The notes beneath the pieces were generated by a model. That model saw only the letters and a program-made list of their open reading frames with translations, made no database searches and was not told the origin of the DNA. Source: Neostapfia colusana (lineage: Eukaryota > Streptophyta > Magnoliopsida > Poales > Poaceae). From it: a stretch of 64,000 bases of DNA. Below are positions 22,965 through 33,888 of this stretch, piece after piece. The DNA is taken from assembly GCA_030760725.1 (NCBI GenBank), contig JASWHV010000003.1, forward strand, positions 58,170,517 through 58,234,516, in the 5' to 3' direction. Numbering within the stretch: the stretch's first letter is position 1; the number at the start of each line of letters is the position of its first letter. Position numbers and translations under genes: made by a program.

Positions 22965-24734
22965 ATTTGTCCAATGCTTCGGAACGATCCTTAATTGGGT
23001 AAATATAACCATAACGAGTATAGTCATCCGTGAAAGTTATGAACGAGTCAAAACCGTCTATGAAGACTGTGAAAAAGGGACCACAAATGTCCGTGTGAAT
23101 TAATTCTAATATTCCCGTACTCCGTTTGCCGTTTTTCTTATTTTTCTTAGTGAATTTGCTATTTATGATATCTATGCACTCATCGTAGTTTGAATAATCT
23201 AAGTTAGGAAGAATTGATTGCGAAACTAAGTTTTTGATTCCCTCCTCGAAATATGGCCTAAGCGACAATGCCATAATTTCGAAAAAGTTTCACAATTTGT
23301 TCTTTTTTGTTTGTTAAAACCTAAGTTATTGTGTGAGGAATTCTGACGTCACTTATTTCATTAATATCATCATGCATAGACAAAAGATAAAGTTTATCTT
23401 GTATGATGGCAAGACCCACAATCTTATTATTAAACTTTATGACACACTTGTCATTGCCAAAATGGTATACAAAACCATAATCGTCTAAACATGAAACTGA
23501 AATTAAATTCCTCCTAACCGATGAAACATAAAGTACATCATGGAAGTGTGAGTGTAAAGCCAATGCTAGTGAAAAATCTCCTATGGATTTAACTTGTGCT
23601 TCATGACCATTTGCGACTCTAATATTCCTTTCTCCTCTTTGAAGTGTCCTACTCGTACTTAACCCCTGTAACGAATTACAAACGTGCATGGTGGCACCTG
23701 AGTCAATCCACCACATGGACGAATAATCTTTTAAGTACATGGATTGATCAAAATTATTAATGAAATCATTACCTTTCTTGTTGCACCATTTAAGGAAACC
23801 TATTCAGTCCTTTTGACGGTGTCCTTTCTCCTTGCAAAACAGACACTGATCTTTTGACACCTTTCTCTTTGGAAGATTGCTCATTAGAAACTTTGTGTGT
23901 TGGAGCATAGAAATTCCTTGTAGCAGGCCTATTGAAGTGCTCCTTTCCTTTTCCTTTCACGTAGTTGACAGTGTCACTTCCGTGAAAGGTCTTAATTCGC
24001 TCCTCCTCTTGAACACACATTGCAATGAGCTTTTCTAAGTTCTATTATTCTGGCTGTGAGTTATAGTTGATGATAAAAGCTTCAAATTCTCTAGAGAGAG
24101 AGGCAAAGATGAGATAAGTCAGAAATTCATCTTTGATCCTCAAATCCATAGATTTGAGTTTTGAAGCCATGTTTGACATCCTACGTATATGTTCACGAAC
24201 ACCGCCTCTAGTGTATTTTTCAGTCACAAGTCTCTTAATTAGAGTACTTGCTGTTGCTTTAGAGGAGCTGGTGAACTGACTTTGAATCTTTTGAAGATAC
24301 TCTGTGGTTGTCTCACAGTCGGGAATAGCTCCTCTAAATGGCTCAATGATAGTGCCCTTAATAACCATAAGACACTTCCTGTTGGAAGTGTTCCATTTGG
24401 TACGAGCCTCATAAAATTCCTGAAGTTCTTTATGAAAGGCATTCATCCTTTCATTATATTCTTCCTGAGATTCCATAGCCCCATGAGAAGGTGGGACCTC
24501 AGACTCAGTAGGACGAGGTGTCACGATCGCAAGGTCGATCTCTGAGATTGCTAAAGCAATTTCTAATTTCTCCCTCCATGAACCATAGTTGTCGCCATTC
24601 AAATGCTCAATGAAGGAGATGTAGCTGAGTGAGTTGTTGATCCCGGAGGAACCTTCGTTTATGCAAAAGAATACGAAATAAGAAAGTGCATGGAAACATA
24701 AGGGTAAATAAAAAGACATGTTTTTGTTTTTCAC
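22965..24734 (-). pseudogene. Copia element: gag, protease and start of integrase, degenerate and truncated
   Basis: Read from right to left. gag (24734-24045) has the copia-type FIEHLNGDNYGSWREKLEIA motif. A shifted segment (24020-23790) carries the region before the zinc knuckle; CLFCKEKGH is visible in another frame but its last Cys codon is a TGA. The protease segment (23740-23321) has WWIDSGATMHVC. A GAG-pre-integrase/integrase start (23274-22970) has HTDICGPF and FTDDYTRYGY. Several frame changes and stops separate these pieces. The element is cut at 22964 by the LTR insertion; RT and RNase H would lie left of the window. The exact gag start is not clear. Confidence 0.85.
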
Positions 24735-25030
24735 ATTGACTACTAAACAAAAACATGTTGTTGGTTAACTTGAATATGCAAGGAATGTTGCATTTTATTT
24801 TTCACGTTGGCTACTTAATGATATGCAACATAATTTCTTTTTAGAGTACGGTAATTACTTCACGTTGGCTACTATATAAGAAATTACCACAATATTCTCA
24901 ATTTTGACATAGCAAATAAAGTTTTTCACGTTGGCTACTAAACATTCATTCACAATGAAACTAAATTTTCCGTAGCATAATAAAATTTGTTGTTCACTTT
25001 GGCTACTTAACAAGATTTTGATTATGCTAC
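24716..25030 (-). repeat. Five stem-loop units with a shared loop sequence in the copia leader
   Basis: A 14-15-nt motif (plus strand TTCACGTTGGCTACT, with small changes) recurs five times at roughly 60-70-bp spacing: about 24730, 24800, 24858, 24923 and 24992. Four copies sit between clear inverted arms: 24716-24729/24745-24758 (14 of 14 paired), 24785-24793/24823-24831 (9 of 9), 24850-24856/24882-24888, and 24972-24981/25021-25030 (10 of 10). The arm sequences differ between units while the loop is conserved, which is the pattern of selected RNA structure. A packaging, dimerisation or translation signal is plausible. Confidence 0.75.
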
Positions 25031-26437
25031 AACTAATTACAGCGAAGCTTAAATTAATTTTGGGCATTTTTCTAAAATTTCTTAGACAAATCCCACAATT
25101 TAATCAAATTTATAGCATAGAAAAACGCTAATATTCATCAATAAATATGAAAATCATGAAAATACCTAAAACAGTACATCAATATATTGCAATCACCACA
25201 TAATTTTCCTAAATTTTATAATGCCAAAAACTTAATTTATAGTGGGTTTTTAAATGATTTTAATGGCCCCTTATTTATTTATCTGTACAGAAAAATGCTT
25301 ATATAAATAACACATCTGATTTTGACCCAAAATCCCTCAGTGATGGCCCAACCCATAAATTAATTCGGCCCATAATCCCTTTTCAAAATTTCCACGAATT
25401 TTTAGAAAAAGAAAAGAAAAATTCGGTCTTGTCGGCCTGTTTTTTCTCTAAATCGGCCCAAGGCTTACTAACCGAAATTCTGAAAATCAGAGGAAAACTC
25501 AAAAGGGCAGCCCAGTCGGTCCGTTACGGGCCCGCCTGGGCCGGGCACGGCTCGCTCGCAGCGCCGCACGCTCTGGGCCGTTGGATCTTTGGTGGACAGT
25601 ACAGATTATTTGGTACACGTCCTCGAAATTTTCTGAGGCATCGGTTCGTGATCGAACGGCTGAGAGTGAAGCACACAGGATATAAAAACCTAAATCACAA
25701 AACCCTAACTCATTTCTCTCCCAATCTCGTTCTCCTCTTCACCGCGTGTGGCTAAGAGGTCGAGGGAGAGAGTCCGGCGCCCGTGCGCCGGCGGTGGGCC
25801 AAGCCCGTGCGCCGGTGGCGGGGAGGGCGAGCCTGCGCGCCTGCAACAGGACGAACCCGTGTGCCGACGGCGGGCCGAGCCCTTAGCTCCGGTAGCCAAG
25901 AGAGTTCGAGAGGGCTTAGGGCATCGGTACCGCTGCTCTGGCGGCGGATTTTTCAATCCGTGCGTCGGCAATCCAGTTTGAGATGGTGGCAATATCCCTT
26001 GACTCATCGTCGATGGGTTTGAGCCTAGTTCTGAAGATCCCCGCAGGCTAGGGTTTTCGGGTTAGGTTTCCCTCACAGAAGCCTAGTGCCTCGATCGCTT
26101 TCCCAGTAGACTGATTTGATCGGCGAGAGTCTTGGAGCGCCTGATGAGAGAGAAACCATTATGGTTCTTTCGGTGCTGGCGAGGATTCGAGAAACAGATA
26201 AGTTTTCCCCCTTCAAATCTTTTCTGTTCATCTAAATTCGCTTAGGGTTTTAATCGAAATCTATGTCGATTTGACCTCTGTTGGTATGCGGTTGCTCTGA
26301 TTTGATCTAAATTTGGTTCTAACTTGAGGATTAGGGTTCCTAATCTTGATTTGACTTGAATCCTTATCGAATTTTAAGTTCTAAGTTGTGGATTTGTCTT
26401 CCTGATTATTTCCGAGAGCAATTTGCAAAACAAGTTA
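25031..26437 (-). other. Long copia leader, including a gene-like stretch on the opposite strand
   Basis: About 1.4 kb of the leader between PBS and gag. On the plus strand 25560-26060 resembles a plant promoter and first exon: GGGCCGTTGGATC, a TATA box (GGATATAAAAACC, about 25678), a CT-rich leader with AAACCCTAAC, then a GC-rich block. This block encodes an Arg/Pro/Gly-rich peptide in several frames but no recognisable protein. It may be a captured host 5' region or simply a structured leader. Confidence 0.45.
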
Positions 26438-26449
26438 GCTCTGACGCCA
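26438..26449 (-). other. Primer-binding site of the copia element
   Basis: The minus strand reads TGGCGTCAGAGC, ten of twelve bases matching the usual iMet PBS, one base inside the LTR. Confidence 0.7.
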
Positions 26450-26450
26450 T

Positions 26451-26991
26451 TGTTGAGTTTCTAAGACATTTGGATCTTAACTTGTGTGCTCAATTGCCTC
26501 AGTCTAATTCTGATCTCATGTGTTAATTCGATCATCAAGCAACACTTCATCTAATTCTATTTGTAATTAAGCTTACGCATGCGTACCTTCGTTTGCAGAG
26601 GTGTTCGCCGCCATTCGGATTTGTCGAAGGTCCTTGTGCTTCGGTGAAGAGTGAGAGCCTTCCCGGACTTCCTCCTCTCTGTTGATCGGCTGTTAATCGG
26701 GTGATCTCTATACTTGTGTTCTTCTTTTTTGTCTCATACCCGATGAGACAAAAACCTCTCCTTTTATATATGAGGAGACGCCCCAAGGGGCCTCCCAGCC
26801 GGATCCGTTGAGGAGTCTTTGATCAAGACTCTTAGAGATCGAGTTGGTTGCAATCGCAACCAATTCAATCTCTTCGTGGTCAAATCTTTCTCGAAGAAAC
26901 ACGCGTGCTTGCTCCATGGATCAGATAAAAGAACGATGCATGTTACCATCGTTCCTCCACTGTTCTGATCCGAGTGTCAAGTTGAGAGACA
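26451..26991 (-). repeat. 5' LTR of the minus-strand copia element
   Basis: 541 bp from TGTTGAG to GAGAGACA on the plus strand, giving TG...CA edges, next to the PBS. A minus-strand TATA box (TATATAAAAG) lies at 26761-26770. The partner LTR is outside the window. The next bases, AGTGA, are the candidate target duplication. Confidence 0.75.
26761..26770 (-). promoter_or_regulatory. TATA box of the copia LTR
   Basis: TATATAAAAG on the minus strand, placed to start transcription toward the PBS. Confidence 0.6.
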
Positions 26992-28455
26992 AGTGATGGC
27001 GAACTGCTTTCACAGGCCTTGATCTTCCTCATATTTTTCCTTCGTTGTTTTCTAAATTAGGTACTAGTCGTGGTGCGGACTGCAGAGCTTCATTCTACTC
27101 TGGCTTCAGGCTCTCGGCTCCACAATAAAAAATATGTCTTATCAATGTCAAGTGCTAACTGACTGTCTGACTGAACTAGTTTGATTCAAATTAACTAATC
27201 ATCAAATGGATAGTCGACCGTCGTTTTCCACTAGAACACAATGGACCCGTCGGGAATACACGGTATCATCGATGTGCTCACTATATCGTCCACAGAATTA
27301 CGTCTCATGTGTTGTTCCGGCAAACGAGGTTGAAGCAAATAGTTTTGTAGTAACGCTGCCACTTTTCAGTAACTATACGCTGCCTCATAGCGTAAGATTA
27401 GTGTAACCACCGTCATCTTTTAGGCCCGCCATTTTAGGAAACAACTTTGAGAAATGAGGGTAAACCCTGCGGCCTGCGCCAAGCATTCATCAGTAGTCGA
27501 CCCAAGTCAATATTATCGTACTTTCATGCATGATCGTGAGTCACGGAAATGTCCATGCAATTGCAAGCCACTGCTGGCAAGTCGGGCTTCGTTAACAGGT
27601 GGAAGAAACCGCGCGCTGCACAGCTCTCCCAGCTTTTGCCTCCCCACGTGTTGTTTTTCTCCCGCTCTCCTAGCAACTATTCGGAGATTTTCCCGGGTAG
27701 GAGCTCCCGGAGGACCCCTTCACTTATTGAGAGTATAGTGCTACGAACACTGATCATCATGGCATGGCTGCACTGCACCTACAGCAAGCATCCGTGATCC
27801 TCCAGTGACGGTGAGCTTGTTAACGTGTGGCTACTTGCAACAGACGCACATCCGCGTCAAGCGGGCCCTTCTTCTAGCCTGGTTTTCCCTGGTTTCTTGA
27901 GCGACCGAGAGGGAAGAGGAGCAGTGCACAGCCAGCCTGCGGCTGCTTCTGCCGTGGAGTGAACTTGACAGGGTCTTGGTACATGCCATGCCCCCTGCCT
28001 GTCAGATTGTTAAGACCCTCATGCCCCACACAGAACACTCGCCTCTTCCTCTTTATTCTGCGTTCCGGTCGCTACAGGCTGCGGCGGCCTTCTAGAACGA
28101 TTTGCCTCACTGGATTTTTGCCCTCTTTTGCGCTTGGAGGGACGACAAGAGCATATGACTGATGTATGGAGAGTCTCTTTTGTGCTTTGTCGGTTTGGTT
28201 GCCCAATCTCCAGCCACCACGTCATGCCATGCTCGTTTTTAGTCGTTAGGCGGTTTGTTTAGCTTATCGCATCCTGTGGAGCGTTCCGTGGCTGTGTCAT
28301 TCGGATGGACCAGTGTCTTGTCACTTCGACACAGAAGTGTTCTTTTTCTTGTTTGGGGAAATAGAATTTCATCACTGAGTGGTGAAAGCAAGATCAATGG
28401 CCGACATAATTTGGATACAGAGAGGTACCATCACCACCACCAGCAACATATAGTA
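26992..28455. other. Intergenic, no gene recognised
   Basis: Unique-looking sequence of mixed composition. Short open frames are present, but none encodes a recognisable domain or shows gene-like codon use. Confidence 0.6.
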
Positions 28456-28678
28456 CTCCCTCTATTTCAACAAGACTTTATTTTTAGGTTTGATCATTTT
28501 TTACCAATAATTTCTATAATTTTAACAATATGAGACTTGTACTTTTAGATTTATTATAAAAAATATTTTCATAATATATCATTTACATGTTATTAAAGTT
28601 GATTGAATTTTATCAATATTATGGGTCAAAGATAGGTTTGAAAAAAATCAAAAGAAAATTCCACTAAAACAGAGGAAG
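28456..28678. mobile_element. Stowaway-like MITE
   Basis: About 223 bp, AT-rich, bounded by CTCCCTCTATTT and AAACAGAGGAAG. These are inverted ends typical of grass Stowaway elements (Tc1/mariner type), with TA on both sides (28454-28455 and 28679-28680). Confidence 0.75.
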
Positions 28679-29300
28679 TACCTCTCCAAATTAAAGCTAT
28701 CACCTTTTGCCGCCAGTCCAGTTCATGTGCGCTACTTGTTGCAAGCTCGGGAAAATATCCTACCTTGTATTCAGTGAAATCCAAAACAAAAAAGAAAGCT
28801 TGGCAGCAACAAACCTTTACTGAGATCAACGTACTAATAACTTTTATTTAGGTCATGACTCGAAAGAGCCAATAACGTTGCTACTCTGGATTCTGGAAGT
28901 AAAGGGCTTCAACCTATTTTTTAACTTATATTTATCTTTATTACATGTTATACTAAAATAAATATAAATTCAATCCGATCTTAATCATGTTCTGCCCTGC
29001 CTATATATAATTTATTTTTCTCATCTTGTTACAGACTTACCTATACATCGAATAGCAGAAAACTTGCTTCGGCTTCGACAGCCCACAGCGGATGCGCAGG
29101 CCCGTTGACCTCGGGCCCAATTCGGACGGTGGCCAGCCTAACACGGAACCGAGCAGGCAACCACATCGGGCAGCCCATCTGGCCAATGAATGCGGTTCAG
29201 CATTCACCAACAATCGCTCATAGCCCACTCGCATGAGGTTAGTTTTTTGTTTTCCGTGTCTGTTTCTTCATTTTGGGTTGTCCCTAATCCTTATTTTATA
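28679..29300. other. Intergenic, no gene recognised
   Basis: No coding or structural signal was recognised. Confidence 0.6.
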
Positions 29301-29396
29301 CTCTATCTGTTAAAATTATGTTTAGAACAAAAAAATCTAGTTCAATTTAAATTAAGTTATCTGTACTATACATCATTTATTTCAGAACAGAGGGAG
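29301..29396. mobile_element. Short Stowaway-like MITE
   Basis: 96 bp between CTCTATCTGTT and CAGAACAGAGGGAG, imperfect inverted ends, TA on each side. Confidence 0.6.
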
Positions 29397-29750
29397 TACT
29401 TTATATCCGTTCAACACCTTGAAATACTAGGTTCGAATTTTTACTAAGTATTATTCAACATTTCAGTACACTATTTTAATATTCTATATAAAATATTGAA
29501 ATAGTATATTCAAAATGCTGAAGTAGTATTGTAAAATGTTAAAAATTTAATAAATAAAAATATGAGAATCGTATTCATATTAGATCTTATTATATTACTT
29601 TAATTATATTTATTATGGTGGTTCAAACAAATTTAAAATTGAATTGATGGTTCAAAAGAATATTTGAAAATTAGAATTCCAACTCACCACCACCACCCTA
29701 CCACTACCAGTACTGCTAACTGATATATATAATGTACACCCAATATCTGA
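29397..29750. other. AT-rich intergenic with a small hairpin
   Basis: About 29472-29507 forms an inverted repeat (ACTATTTTAATATT/AATATTGAAATAGT). A GGTTCAAA-type direct repeat lies near 29613-29665. No gene was seen. Confidence 0.5.
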
Positions 29751-30039
29751 GGGCTCTTTCATGGAAAATTCACAGACTATTTATACTATTGAGCCACAGC
29801 TTACATTAAACTCTCAGATATCTGACAGCTTACAGTCTGAACGACGCGGTTCTCATCAGCTGAAACGCGAATATGGAGTTACAGTCTGGCAGCTTCTCGT
29901 TCCCATTTCTCTCACGCAAAAATATCTGACGAGCTTGCACCGCCGCGTGATCTAGTATTGGATATGGTAGGTGACGAAAAACAAAAGAATGCTGCATCAT
30001 CATCTTTTCAACTTTCCTTTTCACCGTTCCATGAAACCC
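29751..30039. mobile_element. Possible MITE upstream of the ERF gene
   Basis: GGGCTCTTTCATGGAA at the left edge and TTCCATGAAACCC at the right edge are inverted and partly matching. No clear target duplication was found, so the family is not assigned. Confidence 0.35.
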
Positions 30040-30589
30040 TTATTATAGTGTCCTAGAATTTGAACGAGTCAAGACAGCAGCTCTCGGTTTCACTCGTGGA
30101 ATGCCCGACCTCCGAGATGGCCGCCATCTGGAACGCCCGGCGATGATCGTACCGGTGACCTCGTCGCACACTAGCCTAAAGCGGCTTTTTGAAGACCTAA
30201 GGTCGCACCCGTAATGCCCCCGATGTGGCGAGTCCCCGTTGGCCGGGCCGTCCAAAAGCTTGATGAGGGGCGGCGCTTTCGCGGGGTATGTGCTTCACAG
30301 CTAATCTCTAGCCCAGCGTCGAGCGGGCGGTAAACGCGTTCCCGTCACGTCGTGTTCGCGGATGGTTTCACCAACTCCAGCGGCTTCCCCGTTTTTTAAA
30401 CCCTCCTGTGTGATCCCATTTGGACGTACTCTGCATCAAGATCACTAGCTTTCCCTAATTAATTACCATTGCAAAAAATTGCTAGTTTGGTCGGTGCTGT
30501 TACGTTGTCTTGTACCCCGTACGTGCAAGCTTCATTTGCGTCGTCCTTGCCATTAGCTCGCGTTGCTTGCATGCAATGCTGATGTTTTG
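30040..30589 (+). promoter_or_regulatory. Upstream region of the ERF gene
   Basis: 550 bp of moderately GC-rich sequence directly upstream of the ATG. CACGT-containing sites occur (for example near 30342). No convincing TATA box was found. Confidence 0.4.
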
Positions 30590-31183
30590 ATGGAGCAACG
30601 GCAGGAGGAGCGCGTCCGGGAGGGCACGGCGGCGTGCGGGCGGCGCGCGCGGGCGGAGACGAGGCACCCGGTGTTCCGCGGCGTGCGGTTCAGGGCGGGC
30701 AAGTGGGTGTCAGAGATCCGCGAGCTGCGGAAGCCCAGCAGGATATGGCTCGGCACGTACCCGACCCCCGAGATGGCCGCCGCGGCGTACGACGCGGCCG
30801 CATTGGCGCTGCGGGGCGCCGGCACGGCGCTCAACTTCCCCGACGCGGCACAGTCACGCCCCGCGCCCGCGTCGGCCTCCGCGGAAGACGTTCGGGCGGC
30901 GGCTTCGGCCGCGGCCGCTGCTTTCGCGGCGGGGATAGACAGTACTACAGCTGGCCGTAGAAGCGATCGTCATCTCGAGCTGCAAGCCAGCAATGAGGGC
31001 TGCAGTGTGGACGCTATGGACGGCGTCGTCGACGAGGACGACGTGCTCGACATGCCGCGGCTGATGGTGAGCATGGCGGAAGGGCTGATGATGAGCCCGC
31101 CGGTGCTGGGTCCCCCGGTGGTGGCGGAGGGCGCGGCGTCGCGGGAGGACGAGGACGGCATCAGCTTGTGGGATCACTCTTGA
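30590..31183 (+). CDS. AP2/ERF transcription factor, DREB subfamily, ERF025-029-like
   Basis: 197 residues, no intron, very GC-rich, as is usual for grass genes of this family. The ATG at 30590 is chosen because no in-frame ATG precedes it in this reading frame. The AP2 DNA-binding domain spans about 28-86, with FRGVR, KWVSEIRE, RIWLGTYPTPEMAAAAYDAA and ALNFP. The one-residue-short RFRAGKW loop and YPTPEMAAAAYD are typical of the ERF025-029 branch. The protein lacks the full CBF signature, though ETRHP precedes the domain. An Ala-rich linker follows, then a conserved C-terminal motif MVSMAEGLMMSPP (159-171) and the end SLWDHS, which fit an acidic activation region. The likely role is a nuclear regulator binding DRE/GCC-type sites in stress or developmental responses. 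The only intact host gene recognised here. Confidence 0.93.
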   Translation: MEQRQEERVREGTAACGRRARAETRHPVFRGVRFRAGKWVSEIRELRKPSRIWLGTYPTPEMAAAAYDAAALALRGAGTALNFPDAAQSRPAPASASAEDVRAAASAAAAAFAAGIDSTTAGRRSDRHLELQASNEGCSVDAMDGVVDEDDVLDMPRLMVSMAEGLMMSPPVLGPPVVAEGAASREDEDGISLWDHS

Positions 31184-32758
31184 TGTGCAGTGCTGAGCTG
31201 GCATGGTGATCGAGATACTGATAGTGCGTAGTGGGGGTGTGGTGTGAGATGAGGACGCGCGCCACGACCTTGTGCTAGCAAATGCGCGCGTATGTTATCT
31301 CACCTGATGTGGACAGAGGAATTTATATGTTGTTGGGGCGACTTTGTAAAGCTCTGTGATGCGCTTGTACGTACCTAGCATGGATGTGAAATCGTCGAAT
31401 CGATGATCCAGACAAGACACGGATACAGACATATATTGACTTGAGCTTTGCTCGTTTCTACCAATCTATCATCCCTGTTTTATAACACCACGAAATTATT
31501 GGCATGGTGTATACTGAATTTTAGTTCTAGTCTAAGAAAATTGAAAGAGTTGTTCTTTAAAAGAAATTTTAAAGAGTTATAACGGAAGAAGGAAAAAAGT
31601 GGACATACCAAACAAACAAACAAACCAGTTTAAGAAAATAGTAGTTTCAGAGCCAGCTGGGCCATCAAAATGCATAGATGTGACTTTAATCCACAGACTT
31701 TTCTACTTCATACATCTCGAAACAGAACACGAGCAGTGACGTGCCTATAAAGCAAATTAAATCTATAACACTCATATGTAAGAAACTCATCTTAACTTAT
31801 AATAACATGTCTCTAACTTGTAAGATGAGTTGCAGGTGTGAAGAGAGCCATAGAATGAAGCGGATCTTCTAGCGAGTAGTCATGTTAATGCTATCCAAAA
31901 TCTTATACGCCCCCCGTGAAGGTTTTTCAGTGGGACAAAGTTTTCACACTGTTCTTCCCGCAAGTCGGAAGAAGACTAATGTAGATGCACAGCACCATAG
32001 ATCATAGAGCTTGGTCACCTTACTCTGTAGAATGGAGTTTTGTCGTGTACAATACATGAAGAGTTTCTCTTTATTTTAAAGTGATTCCAGTAGGTGACAA
32101 TTCTCCAGTAATGCAAGACAGTTAAGTTCTAATAATTGAAGATAATATGACATTAGTAACTATAACACAATTAAGCCTCACTAGCTGACCCGCAAAATAA
32201 AATACAATAAATGCACAAGAAATTATAGTTGTGTTAGTGTCAGACTAATCAAAAGAAAAAAGAGTAGGATTACTACGTCAGTTGCCAGATTATAAGTTAC
32301 ACGATAATTCACACGAAAATACGTGAATAAGCGTGTAAGAGTGATCAAAGTGGGGCTCTAGATCATCCTTCTATCATATATTTCACACATGCAAAAGAAC
32401 TTCTCTTATAAATTAGTATTGTTCTCCTCTAATTTTTCATGTGAGATTAATGTTCCATGCATTGATGATTTTTTAGGATTTTATTAAGAATTATTAGAGC
32501 CCAAGACCCACATATTTCAACATCCATAATTGGGGATTTTCATTGTTGAATTGGGGAAATTGAACTTTAAGCGATTGGGATTGTCAAAGAATGTGAGGTT
32601 GTTCAGGATTTACTATCTTACTGATGTTTTCTAGCCGTTCACTCTTCTTATGAGTTATCTCTATAATTTATCATCGCTGCGGATTTTATTTATAATTTAC
32701 CATTCTAATGTCAATTAGCCATGCCAGATCACCAATTTCAATATGATGACATGGCGGC
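31184..32758. other. Intergenic, no gene recognised
   Basis: AT-rich. A short inverted repeat, AACTCATCTTAAC with GTAAGATGAGTT, lies at about 31788-31835. The rest shows no gene or recognised repeat. Confidence 0.55.
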
Positions 32759-33869
32759 TGTCGAAGTGTTTCCCTGCGACACTTCCCCCAGTCTGCCTGA
32801 GCAGCCCATAGAGGTTCTTTTTTCGGAGGGGCTAGAGAATCTCGAAGGTCCGAGTGTGATGGTGAGGATGGACATGAGGATTTATGTGGTTCGGGCCGTC
32901 GGAGCGTAATACCCTACGTCCACGGGAGTGCTTGTTGTATTGCTTGCGCGTGTGCGAGAGTGTGAAAGCGTGTGTTGGTTGGGTTGCGTACTTGTGAACC
33001 CCTTTGCCCGGAGGCTGCCCCGATCCTTTTATAGCACAAGGTCGGGGCAGTTACAATGTGGCCTGGGGCCCGACAGGTGGCCCCGCAGCTATCTGTACCC
33101 TATACATGAGCTAGGGTATTTACACCTACATGTAACGTCGCTGTCGGAGGAGTTAAGGCGCGCCGCCTGATACGCCGGACACCTCTGACCGAGTAGCCGG
33201 TGATGATGAAGTCCCTGTCTTGTCACCGCGTATCCTCGCTCTGCTGTGCGGCTCTGTGCCACCGTCACGCCTCACCGCCCTGTCTTTCACCTAATGGTGG
33301 ACAGACAAAGGATGGAGGCGTGCGCCGTGCACCATGCTTCTGGGGAAGGCACGAACCTTGAATGCTCGGTCTGACAACGCACCTTCCTCCTTACTTCTTG
33401 GCTATCTGCCCATTGCGCGTGTCCGGGTGGCTAGCCTCTGGGACACGCGTTGCCACCGTAGCTGTCCAGCGGAGTAGAGAGGGGTTCGGAGTCGTCAGAC
33501 ATGTGGGGGCACCGGAGCTCTCCCATGCTGGAGAGGGCCCAGAGCCGTAGGACATGTGGCACAACCGGAGCTCTCCTTGGCGGGATGGTACGCCTGGAGT
33601 TGTTGCCCACGTGGCAGCACCGGAGCCCTCCCATGCTGGAGGTTTGGCCCGGCACCATCGGACACGTGGTGGCTCTAGAGCCAGCCTCAGCCGCTTAGTA
33701 AGGCTCAGAGCCTGTAGACACGTGGCAGCCTTGGAGCCCTCCTTAGCAGGTGGTCGGGTCCGAGGCCCAGGGCACGTGGCTTATGCTGGGACCCGCCTCA
33801 GTAGGAAGGCGGGACCCAGGCTGTCTTTTACCCACTACACGGGGGTATCCGGTATGCAGGGTACCGACA
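32759..33869 (-). repeat. Tat-1 3' LTR
   Basis: 1111 bp, TGTCGAAGTG...CCGACA, matching 49607-50731 through almost its whole length. It carries the minus-strand promoter at 33026-33034. The five bases to the left are GCGGC; no matching duplication is seen right of the other LTR. Confidence 0.88.
33026..33034 (-). promoter_or_regulatory. TATA box of the Tat-1 3' LTR
   Basis: CTATAAAAG on the minus strand, conserved at 49874-49882 in the other LTR. Confidence 0.65.
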
Positions 33870-33888
33870 GTGGCCCCCCGGGCCCATA
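33870..33888 (-). other. Tat-1 polypurine tract
   Basis: The minus strand ATGGGCCCGGGGGGCCAC runs directly into the LTR start. Confidence 0.6.

Noticed and set aside
25705..26022. Arg/Pro-rich frames on both strands of the copia leader
   Set aside because: Mutually overlapping frames in a GC-rich block; none has a recognisable protein.
27206..28533. Short frames between the copia LTR and the first MITE
   Set aside because: All under about 95 codons, no domain, no neighbouring exon signals.
30563..30589. Upstream extension of the ERF protein
   Set aside because: The frame is open but begins with TTG; the first ATG in frame is at 30590.
31784..31840. Inverted repeat after the ERF gene as a microRNA precursor
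   Set aside because: Arms are short and imperfect and there is no expression evidence in the sequence.
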